64,000 nucleotides of DNA, from contig JARGOF010000002.1 in assembly GCA_029212415.1 (NCBI GenBank), positions 72,877 through 136,876 of the forward strand, in the 5' to 3' direction. Every line of letters begins with the position of its first letter. The first letter of the stretch is position 1. Made by a program: the position numbers and the translations under genes. Of the stretch, positions 7,700 through 16,100 are shown piece after piece. This DNA comes from Rhizobiaceae bacterium (GTDB lineage: Bacteria > Pseudomonadota > Alphaproteobacteria > Rhizobiales > Rhizobiaceae). Below the pieces are notes generated by a model. That model saw only the letters and a list, made by a program, of their open reading frames with translations, searched no databases and was not told the DNA's origin.

Positions 7700-8692
7700 A
7701 TGCCTACAATGAATCTGAAGACAATGGGTCGCATTTTTGCGGCGGGGGCCATTGGCGCGATTGCGCTTTTGAGTGCCAATATTGCATCGGCGCAGAATTT
7801 TCCGGAGCGTCCCATCACGCTGGTCGTTGGCTTTCCGCCAGGCGGCTCGACGGATGTGGTCGCGCGGATCCTGGGCAAGCACATGACGGAAACGCTGGGT
7901 CAGCCGGTGGTGGTCGAGAACCGTGCCGGGGCAGGCGGTACTGTGGGTATCGGCAGTGTCGCAAAGTCCGATCCCGATGGTTATACCCTTGGCGTCAGCG
8001 GCGTTGGAGCCTCCATTCTGATTGCCGCAATGGGCCGCGAAACCGGCTACGATATGGACAAGGAACTTGATGTCATTGGCGTGATGGGCACTTTGGGTCT
8101 GGTGATTGCCGGGCGCAATGGCCTGGACCCCAAGACGCTGCCCGAGCTGGTGGAATATGCCAAGGCCAATCCGGGCAAGCTGACCTACGGCAGCTCCGGT
8201 ATCGGCACGCCGGGACATCTGGCCATGGAATATCTCAAGAGCATTTCCGGCGCTGATCTTCTGCACATTCCCTACAAGGGAAACACGCCCTTGATGAATG
8301 ATGTTCTGGGCGGGCACGTGGATATTGCCATGCTGACAACGCCTGGCGCTGCCGAGCAGGTTCGCGCTGGCGGTATTCAGCCTTTCGCGGTGTCGTCGCC
8401 TGAGCGTTCGGCGCTGATGGAAGATGTTCCCACTGTTATGGAAAGTGGCCTTGAGGGCTATACGGCTACGCTCTGGAACCTGCTGGTTGCGCCCAAGGGC
8501 ACACCTGCGGATGTTCAGGCGAAACTGTCGGGCGCTCTGAATGCTGCCATGCAGGATCCTGAAGTGCTGAAGTCCTATGCGCAAAAAGGCCTGGCGCCGA
8601 CCATTACCACGCCGCAGGAGGCCACACAGTTTCTCGCAGATGAACGTGCCAAATGGGCAGGTGTCATTGAAGAAACAGGCATCAAGAAGTAG
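7700..8692 (+). CDS. TctC/Bug-family tripartite tricarboxylate transporter substrate-binding protein
   Basis: 330 residues from the ATG at 7700 with GAGGGAGG upstream; the reading frame extends further but crosses operator B. An N-terminal signal peptide (IFAAGAIGAIALLSANIASA) is followed by mature NFPERPITLVVGFPPGGSTD, the hallmark of the Bug family, with RILGKHMTETLGQPVVVENRAG. It is a periplasmic binding protein for a carboxylic acid and feeds the TctBA permease encoded downstream. Bug ligands vary widely (citrate, phthalates, nicotinate, amino acids), so the substrate is open. A strong terminator hairpin separates it from tctB. Confidence 0.95.
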   Translation: MPTMNLKTMGRIFAAGAIGAIALLSANIASAQNFPERPITLVVGFPPGGSTDVVARILGKHMTETLGQPVVVENRAGAGGTVGIGSVAKSDPDGYTLGVSGVGASILIAAMGRETGYDMDKELDVIGVMGTLGLVIAGRNGLDPKTLPELVEYAKANPGKLTYGSSGIGTPGHLAMEYLKSISGADLLHIPYKGNTPLMNDVLGGHVDIAMLTTPGAAEQVRAGGIQPFAVSSPERSALMEDVPTVMESGLEGYTATLWNLLVAPKGTPADVQAKLSGALNAAMQDPEVLKSYAQKGLAPTITTPQEATQFLADERAKWAGVIEETGIKK

Positions 8693-8700
8693 CAAGATAT

Positions 8701-8731
8701 ATGAGGCAGCAGTCGTGCTGCCTCATTTTTT
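8701..8731 (+). terminator. intrinsic terminator/attenuator between tctC and tctB
   Basis: ATGAGGCAGCA (8701-8711), loop GTCG, TGCTGCCTCAT (8716-8726), then a run of T. The 11-bp perfect stem plus T-run is a classical rho-independent terminator lying within the tctCBA operon. It would allow much more binding protein than permease to be made. Confidence 0.88.
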
Positions 8732-8752
8732 GAAATGAACAGGCGGGTCTGA

Positions 8753-9193
8753 ATGATTACCCTCTCCTTGAGGTTGGTGGTTGCCACACTTCTGCTGGTA
8801 ATCGGCGTTGCCGCATTCATCATTGCCCTCGGCTACGATTTTGGAACCGCCTTTCAGATGGGGCCGGGCTATTTCCCGGTTGTTCTGTCCGGTCTTCTTG
8901 CCCTTTTGGCCTTCAGCGAGATCATATCCTCGCTCCTCCATCCTGAAGCAAGATCCGTGGAATGGCGCCCGATGCTGGCGATCCTCGCCGCCATCGCCGG
9001 CTTCGCCGTGGCGATGTTGCTGTTCGGAATGGTGCCGGCCTTCTTTGTCGTCGTCGGCCTGGCGGCCCTGTCGGAAAAACGTTACGGCTGGCTGCCGGCA
9101 CTCGTGCTGGCCTCAGTCACGTCCCTGGCGTCCTATCTGCTGTTTTCGCGTTTCCTCGGCATGTCCATGCCGCTCTTTCAGTGGGGACTGTGA
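8753..9193 (+). CDS. TctB-family tripartite tricarboxylate transporter small permease subunit
   Basis: 146 residues with four hydrophobic segments (about residues 5-27, 40-60, 75-105 and 112-135), the TctB pattern, with the conserved MGPGYFPVVLSGLLALLAF. It forms the small membrane subunit of the transporter with TctA. It overlaps or abuts tctA (stop 9191-9193, tctA start 9199), which implies translational coupling. Read-through of the 8701 terminator is needed unless there is a local promoter. Confidence 0.9.
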   Translation: MITLSLRLVVATLLLVIGVAAFIIALGYDFGTAFQMGPGYFPVVLSGLLALLAFSEIISSLLHPEARSVEWRPMLAILAAIAGFAVAMLLFGMVPAFFVVVGLAALSEKRYGWLPALVLASVTSLASYLLFSRFLGMSMPLFQWGL

Positions 9194-9198
9194 CGGCA

Positions 9199-10716
9199 AT
9201 GTTTGAAAATATCCTTCTTGGTTTTGCAACGGCTGCCACACCTGAAAATCTGCTCTACTGTTTTATCGGCGTCTTTCTGGGCACCTTCATCGGCGTTCTG
9301 CCGGGACTGGGCTCGCTTGCGGCCATTTCGATGCTTCTGCCGCTGTCCTTCTATCTCGATCCTACGACGGCGCTCATCATGCTGGCCGGCATCTACTATG
9401 GCGGCGAATACGGCGGCTCCATCGCGTCGATCCTCTTGAATATTCCAGGCACACCGTCTGCCGCAATCACCTGCCTCGATGGCAATCCGATGGCCAAACA
9501 GGGGCGCGCCGGGGTTGCTCTGTTCGTCACCGCCATTGCGTCCTTCGTCGGCGGCTCGGTCGGCGTCGTGGCGCTGATGGCTTTCGGCCCGGCCATTGCC
9601 GTGATCGGTTTGAGCTTCGGTCCCGGTGACTATTTTGCACTCATGCTTTTGGGGCTCGTCGCTGCCGTAACGGTGGGCGGCGGATCGATTGTCAAAGGCC
9701 TCATCATGGTGGTGCTGGGCCTGCTGCTGGGCACGGTCGGCACCGATGTGACCTCGGGTGAATTCCGCTACACGTTCGGCTTTCTGGAGTTGCGTGATGG
9801 CGTCAGCCTCGTGGCGATCGCCATGGGTCTGTTCGGGATCGCCGAAGTCGTCAGTTCCATCAATGAAGCCGGAAAGCGCAAGATCACCGAAAAAGTCACC
9901 ATCAGAGGCATGCTTCCGACCTCCAGCGATATGAAGAAGACGGTCGGCCCGATGGCGCGCGGCAGTACCATTGGCGGATTTTTCGGCGCGCTCCCCGGCG
10001 CTGGAACTGTCATTGCAGCCTTTTTGGCCTATGCAACAGAGATCCGGCTTGCCAAAGACAAGTCGCGCTTTGGCAAAGGCGCCATCGAGGGCATTGCGGC
10101 CCCCGAATCGGCCAACAATGCGGCGGCGCAGACGGCCTTTATCCCGACCCTGACCATCGGCATTCCCGGCAGCCCCACCATGTCGATCATGCTCGGCGCC
10201 TTGATGATTCACGGGATCACGCCCGGGCCGCTGCTTGTTTCGGATCACCCGACGATTTTCTGGGGGCTGATCGCCAGCTTCTGGATCGGCAATCTGTTCC
10301 TGCTGGTTTTGAACATTCCGCTGATCGGCCTCTGGGTAAAGGTTCTGCAATTCCCCTACAAATACATCTATCCGGTGGTGATTGCATTGATCTGCATTGG
10401 CGTGTTCAGCATGCGGACAAGCGTCTTCGACGTCGGGCTCGTGCTGATTTTTGGTGCCATGGGCTATCTGTTCCAGCGCATCGGCTATTCCGCGGCGCCG
10501 CTGATCCTGGGTTTTGTTCTCGGCCCGATGCTGGAGGAAAACCTGCGCCGTGCGATGCTCATTGCCAGGGGGGATCCCTATCGCCTGATCTTCGATCCGC
10601 TGACCGGTTCAATCCTGTTTCTTTCGGCATTGCTGCTGGTCTGGGCCATATTCGGCGGGATGCGCAAAATGATCAAATCCCGGCAATTGACAAAAATGCC
10701 TGCCGGCGAAGCCTGA
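9199..10716 (+). CDS. TctA-family tripartite tricarboxylate transporter large permease subunit
   Basis: 505 residues from the ATG at 9199; a GTG at 9190 overlapping the tctB stop is equally possible. It is a polytopic inner-membrane protein of about 12 helices. TctA signatures are GTFIGVLPGLGSLAAISMLL, YYGGEYGGSIASILLNIPGT and the second-half repeat GALPGAGTVIAAFLAYATE with NNAAAQTAFIPTLTIGIPGS. It is a cation-coupled secondary transporter for the acid bound by TctC. It is convergent with the GntR gene 23 bp downstream. Confidence 0.95.
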   Translation: MFENILLGFATAATPENLLYCFIGVFLGTFIGVLPGLGSLAAISMLLPLSFYLDPTTALIMLAGIYYGGEYGGSIASILLNIPGTPSAAITCLDGNPMAKQGRAGVALFVTAIASFVGGSVGVVALMAFGPAIAVIGLSFGPGDYFALMLLGLVAAVTVGGGSIVKGLIMVVLGLLLGTVGTDVTSGEFRYTFGFLELRDGVSLVAIAMGLFGIAEVVSSINEAGKRKITEKVTIRGMLPTSSDMKKTVGPMARGSTIGGFFGALPGAGTVIAAFLAYATEIRLAKDKSRFGKGAIEGIAAPESANNAAAQTAFIPTLTIGIPGSPTMSIMLGALMIHGITPGPLLVSDHPTIFWGLIASFWIGNLFLLVLNIPLIGLWVKVLQFPYKYIYPVVIALICIGVFSMRTSVFDVGLVLIFGAMGYLFQRIGYSAAPLILGFVLGPMLEENLRRAMLIARGDPYRLIFDPLTGSILFLSALLLVWAIFGGMRKMIKSRQLTKMPAGEA

Positions 10717-10739
10717 GGACATCATCATCGATTTTGGAA

Positions 10740-11495
10740 TCAGGTCAGCAGCTTGATATCGACGCGCACCATGTCGCCCCGGTAGATACCGTTTGCAATC
10801 AGGGCGATCGTTCCGTCTTCGGCCACCGCGACGCGCTGCACATAGGCGATCGGATCGCCGAGCGGTATGCTCAGCAATTCGCTGATTTCCGGATCGGCCG
10901 AGCCGATGGTCAGGGTTTGTTGTGCATTGACCACTTTGAGGCCTGGAACGTCGGAGATCAGCCGCATCGAGGTTTTCCGGGTAAAATCGCTCTCGTCAAT
11001 TTTCGCGCAGATCCGTTCGTCGATATAGACATCGGCCAGCAGAAAAGCCTCGCCGTCGCGGCTATGGCGTCGCCTCAGATGCCTGTAGACGGGCGCCGGT
11101 TCGCCAACGTCAATGGACACGTCGGGCGGCGTGACGCCGCTTTCAACCGAAAGCACAGCAATCTTTGCGTTGTCGCGCGACATCAAGAGGCCGTTCCAGT
11201 CGGTCTGCACCTCGCACCACAAGTCACGGCGGTTGCGTTTGCGAACGAATGTCCCCTTGGCGCGAAACCGCTCGATCAGGCCCTCTTCAGCCAGAAGGCC
11301 CAGGGCCTGACGGATCGTCATGTTTGCAACACCGCATTCGTTCGCCAGTTCAACAACGGTGGGAATGCGCGAGTCGATCGGCCAGGCGCCCGTCTCGATG
11401 CGCCGCCTGAACAGCGCGGCAAGCTGCAGATAGCGCGCCACGGAGCTCTTTCGCAGAGCCGTTGCTGTCTGGGTGTCGGGACCGGTTTCTTGCAT
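10740..11495 (-). CDS. GntR-family transcriptional regulator with UTRA ligand domain
   Basis: 251 residues from the ATG at 11495; an in-frame TTG at 11546 would add 17 residues. The N-terminal winged HTH (about residues 20-80) contains IPTVVELANECGVANMTIRQ and ALGLLAEEGLIERFRAKGTFV. The C-terminal 150 residues form a chorismate-lyase-like UTRA domain (YRHLRRRHSRDGEAFLLADV and IPLGDPIAYVQRVA), placing it in the HutC subfamily. It lies tail to tail with tctA and is the nearest regulator to operators A and B. Its own upstream region contains GCTAGCTA (11558-11565), shared with operator A, so control of the catabolic block and of itself is plausible but unproven. Confidence 0.92.
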   Translation of the reverse strand: MQETGPDTQTATALRKSSVARYLQLAALFRRRIETGAWPIDSRIPTVVELANECGVANMTIRQALGLLAEEGLIERFRAKGTFVRKRNRRDLWCEVQTDWNGLLMSRDNAKIAVLSVESGVTPPDVSIDVGEPAPVYRHLRRRHSRDGEAFLLADVYIDERICAKIDESDFTRKTSMRLISDVPGLKVVNAQQTLTIGSADPEISELLSIPLGDPIAYVQRVAVAEDGTIALIANGIYRGDMVRVDIKLLT

Positions 11496-11680
11496 GCACG
11501 AGTTCCACTTTTGCAAAGACAGAAGCACTCCAGTGTTAGAACGCAAACGCTGGTTGTGCTAGCTAATAATATCTTTGCAGCCGATTGTCATCAAATGGGT
11601 TCATGGAATGACAATGCGTTGCGGTGGATTTACACCGGACAGATTGCCCTCGTACCAATCCGAATGGAACTTCAAAGTGT

Positions 11681-12748
11681 CTACAGCTGGCCATAGAGTG
11701 CAACCAGTTCGACCTGACTGTTCACACTGGTCTTTTCATAAATCACTTTTAGACGCTGGCGGATGCTTGTTGCCTTCAGGCTCATGAGATCGGCAATCAT
11801 GGCCGGTGTTTTGCCCGAAGACAGAAGGTCAACGGTGCTGATTTCCGAAGCCGAAAGCGCATAGGTTTCCCTCAAATGGAGGTGTTTCAATGCTCCGATA
11901 CTGGTGCATTCGGTGCGGATGGCGCAGGCTTTGAAAGCCATGAAAAAGTGCCGCAGACTGGGTGGAATTTGAATGACCAGAACATGGGTTGCTTTCGAGC
12001 CCTCGTTGAACTGATAGGCTTTGCTCAGTGACATGCCAGGCTCACCTGTCAAAACGGTCCTGAAGTCCGCGTTCAGACTGTCGCTGATCTCTTGCGGCAG
12101 CAATGCAGAAAGCCGATCCTGTGTTTTGATTGTTCCCTGCCTGTCGATGGTGAAACATTGCTTGCCATCTGCATCAAAGACAAAAACGTCTGAATCGGTT
12201 TTCTTGAAAAATTCGGAGAATTCGAAAATGCGCTGATGGGCGATTTCGAAAGCGCGTTTTACAGCCGATTCAAACATTGGCTGAATGGCTTCAATCATCG
12301 CGATGTCGTGCTGCGTCAACGGCGGATGGTCATTGCCGAAATGCACTGTGAGCGGCCAATAACCATTGGGGGTCATGATGCGTATTGTACAGACATTGCC
12401 AAAATCAAGCGGCCTCAAAAAATTTCTATAGAAAGGCATTTCTGCCTTTTTCGCCCGATCGGGAAAGACATCATCATCGGTCGCGTAGCCCCGTTTTATC
12501 ATCAATTCCAGAAGGCTTTCACGCGGGTCTGTGAGGTTCCATCCGGCTGAAAGATATTCCGCCAGACCTTGTTTCATCGCCTTCGTGCCCGACATCCACA
12601 GGCCACGACAATGGGGATTGGTAGGTGGCAAAAGCGCCCCTCTTGCGCCCAGCAGATCGACAACATCCTGGCAGACATCATCCCAATATTGCGCGCCGTG
12701 GATCGCCTTATCCAGATTATCCTGTAATTTTCCCCGTAGATCTTCCAT
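11681..12748 (-). CDS. LuxR-type HTH transcriptional regulator
   Basis: 355 residues from the ATG at 12748, with GGGAAG upstream; a TTG at 12805 would add 19 residues. The C-terminal 65 residues are a LuxR/GerE HTH: LSASEISTVDLLSSGKTPAM and IADLMSLKATSIRQRLKVIYEKT. The region ahead of it looks PAS/GAF-like (FVFDADGKQCFTIDRQGTI around residue 190), but I cannot name a domain with confidence. There is no response-regulator receiver domain. It is divergent from the giant secreted protein gene at 13108 and is therefore a candidate regulator of that locus. Confidence 0.85.
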   Translation of the reverse strand: MEDLRGKLQDNLDKAIHGAQYWDDVCQDVVDLLGARGALLPPTNPHCRGLWMSGTKAMKQGLAEYLSAGWNLTDPRESLLELMIKRGYATDDDVFPDRAKKAEMPFYRNFLRPLDFGNVCTIRIMTPNGYWPLTVHFGNDHPPLTQHDIAMIEAIQPMFESAVKRAFEIAHQRIFEFSEFFKKTDSDVFVFDADGKQCFTIDRQGTIKTQDRLSALLPQEISDSLNADFRTVLTGEPGMSLSKAYQFNEGSKATHVLVIQIPPSLRHFFMAFKACAIRTECTSIGALKHLHLRETYALSASEISTVDLLSSGKTPAMIADLMSLKATSIRQRLKVIYEKTSVNSQVELVALYGQL

Positions 12749-13107
12749 CGCCCCGACTTCCCTTGGGTTAGGTGAAGTTTCACCCCTGACTGACTCAATG
12801 TTCAATCTTGGTAGTCTGTTCGATCTGAATGCATCATGAACGATTTTCCATGAGAAAACTGTAAATCAAAAGTTCCCGATCATCAAAAGCATCGAAAGTC
12901 ATGAAAGCTGGCTATTTGAAATAAATTATGTATTTCATGGGTTTGTAAAAACCCCCATGGGTGCGATGCCACGCAATTGAGCGCCGACTACCATTTGGCA
13001 CTTCAATTTCAACCAGCAGGCCAATATCGCTTATGCAGGGACCTGATCATAAGTAATTTGCCTCCGTGCGCGTTAAGCGTTTTCGGCGCAACACGAAGGA
13101 ATAGTCC
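12749..13107. other. 359-bp divergent promoter region between LuxR-type gene and giant protein gene
   Basis: AT-richer than its surroundings. It holds an inverted repeat GAAATA-N7-TATTTC (12918-12936) and a weak one CATGGG/CCCATG (12936-12959). These could be LuxR-type or other operator sites, but no repeated motif supports that. GAAGGA at 13096-13101 is a ribosome site for the gene at 13108. No coding sequence or RNA gene is seen. Confidence 0.5.
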
Positions 13108-16100
13108 ATGGCCGAGCGTTTTTCCCAGTCACTGCCACAAAGAACCTCGATCATGCACAGGGCAATCACGTGTCTTGCCGCTTTGGGCGCTGTTTTGCTG
13201 AGTGCATCTGCATCGCCAACGGGTGCACAGGCGCAGAGCCTGCTGGTCAATGGTGATTTTGAGGCGCAGCCGGTTGGTGTTGGAAACCATGCCTACCAGC
13301 AGATTAACGGATGGATTGTAGGGACACTCTATACCGCTTCCAATGGTTATGTTCCGGTTCACCTGAACAAGGGCAATCTGGTTGGAGTCGATGGATCCAT
13401 CGGAGCCAACTGGGGCACGCCGCCTTCTGACGCAAGCGGCATGTCCGGGGTGCGCCATTATCTGGACAGCATGGGCTCGGCCTATGCATGGCAGCATTTT
13501 ACGGCACCCTGTTCCGGCCTGGCACGGGCATCAATGGCTTTTTCCTCGCGCAGTATGGTATCATGGGCGATTTCAACAGCAGCGTTTTCCTGGTCGGCGC
13601 GTCAGGGCGGGCCTGTCCTGTTGGGTCAGAGCAACGTCAGCCGACCTGACGTCGCTGAACTGATCGCCGAGCAAACATTTGAAAGCGTGTCCTTTAGCGG
13701 AGGGACGCCTCCCGATTACTGGACCACGTTCGATTTTACCAAACAGTTGCAGGCGGGCCAGCTCTATACATTTGTAGTCAGATTGCCCGAGAATGCCAAT
13801 CTGGACAATGCCTCCGTCACAATGGTTGATGTATGTCCAATGACAGCGGCAGAAGATGGCCCTTTGACTCACGTCGCGGGAAGTCTGGTTGATCTCCAGT
13901 CCCTCAACCCTGACCAGATCGCCATCACCAAAACCTGCGCAGCACCCGTTGCAGGTATCCAGAACGGCAATTTGGGCCACGTCTGGAATTGCGAGATTGC
14001 TGTCGAAACACAGCAAGCGCCTTTCACAGGTTCACTGACCGTCACAGACACACCGACACAGAATTACAGCAACACATCCGGCGTGCTGATTTCGATGGCT
14101 TCGGCTGAGACCGGGGTGGATTGTTCCGCTGGACAGTCCTGCACCATTGATGGCGCCGCATTCGACGGCAATGACACAATTGACATTCAGACCTTTGTTG
14201 AGACCACCGGCGACGCAACGTCCTATCAGGCGCAAAACTGTTCCGCCGGCTCCTATGCGTCCGGCGCCGGTCAGCCGCAGGCCATCGATGGCAATTGTGT
14301 GCAGGCATCGTTCACACCGCGCCTCGATGTCACCAAAACCTGTGATCCGGTCAAAGCCGTTTCATCCGGCCCCATGACGCTGAATTGTCAGATCACCGTA
14401 ACAGGCAGCAACCTGCCAACGGGTTCCTACGCCACGGTGCTGGATGGGTTTGGAGCACCATCCGGCTCGGCAAATGTCGTCGGTGGCCTGCTTGGCGGCC
14501 CGACCAATATCAGCTCGAACGAGCCCTGGTCCTGTGCGGATAGCAATGCGCCCAGCCCGGTTGGCCTATGCGAATTGTCAGCCGTTGATTTGTTCAACGC
14601 CGGCGGAACATCAATTATCAATACAACATTCCAGTTCGAGGTCGGACCGGATACGCCGCAGGTTGCAAATTGCGCCGTAGAGCAGATTGCACCCGTTTCC
14701 ATTATCAAGGAATTCGGCCAGAAAAAGAGCAAGCAGGCACTGCCTGATTATTGTGTCGCGATTGATGTGCCGTCTCCGGTTGTCGACACAAAGCTGGAAA
14801 GCGTTCGGTTCAGCAAACGCTGCGCGACACCGGTGCAGGGTGTGCATGATGGCGCACAGGGCTATTTCTGGAATTGTTCAATACAGGCGAATGTCCAGCC
14901 AACGCCGTTCAACGGCACGCTTACGATAAGCGAAGACGCAAGCAATATATCAAGCGGGCAGGCTGAGTTCGTCAGCGCTTCCCTGCCATGTAATGGCATC
15001 GGAACCGACATGCTCAGCTGTGTGGTTGACGGCAACACCATGTCACAGCCGCAGCCTCTGTCTGTGCAATTGTTCACCGAGGTCGTGAGCAACGAAAAGC
15101 CGATCAAATGGCAAAACTGCGTGAGCGGTCGTGCGCAATCGGGCGCCTCGACGATGAATTCCGGCAGGACGTGTTTCGAAACGCTGATAGAGCCACCGGT
15201 GATCATCAGCACGCCGCCAAAGCTATCGCTGAAAAAATCATGTGTCGGACCAACGGCCTTTAACGATGGCCAGCGCTACATCTGTACAATTCAGGTCAGC
15301 AACACGGGTGGTCCGGTAACAACACCGCTCACACTCGAAGAACTGTTCACCAATCTTGCGGGAACACCGGCCACGGACTATCTTTTCGTCTTGCAGGGGA
15401 CGACGGGCTGGGCCTGTGAAACAGCACCTTTTGCCAATGGTGCGAATTGCGAAATCTCGCCAGCAGATTTCAACGCCAACAGTGGTCACCAGATCAGCGG
15501 AATGTTTCTCATTCCAAACGGTGTTCTGGCCGAACAGGACTTCCGGAATTGTGCGACACTGACCGCCAATGGCAAGCCCATTGCCAATGCTGAATGCGTC
15601 GAAATTGTCGAGCCAACAGGCGAAACGACTTTTGATATTGAAAAACTGTGCAAACCCGAAGGTCCGCGCCGTGAATTTTCCAAGGGAAACTGGGTTCAAC
15701 CCTTTGCCTGTACGCTGACGGTAACAACAAATGGCGTGCCGTTTTCCTATCCGATTTATGTGAGCGACGCCATGTCCTACGGCGCGTTCAGCGGAAACGC
15801 GCTCGTCGGTCCGCTTTCCTCAAGCGACCCGTGGCAATGTGTGCAACCGCCCTTTGCAGCACCTGGACAGGGCAACCAGCCAGCCTGCGCCATACAGGGC
15901 AATGACTTCCCGCACGTCACGGGCAGCTCGACCATCAATTTCACCATGACAGTTCAGGGCAATGTGGCTGATCAGTTCGGCGCCGAGAACTGCGGCAATA
16001 TTTATACATCCATTCCCGCTGATGGTTCCGAGCCCACACCGCAGGCGCAGAGCTGTGTGACGATTGTTGAACCACCACAGATGGATAAACCAACACTGGA

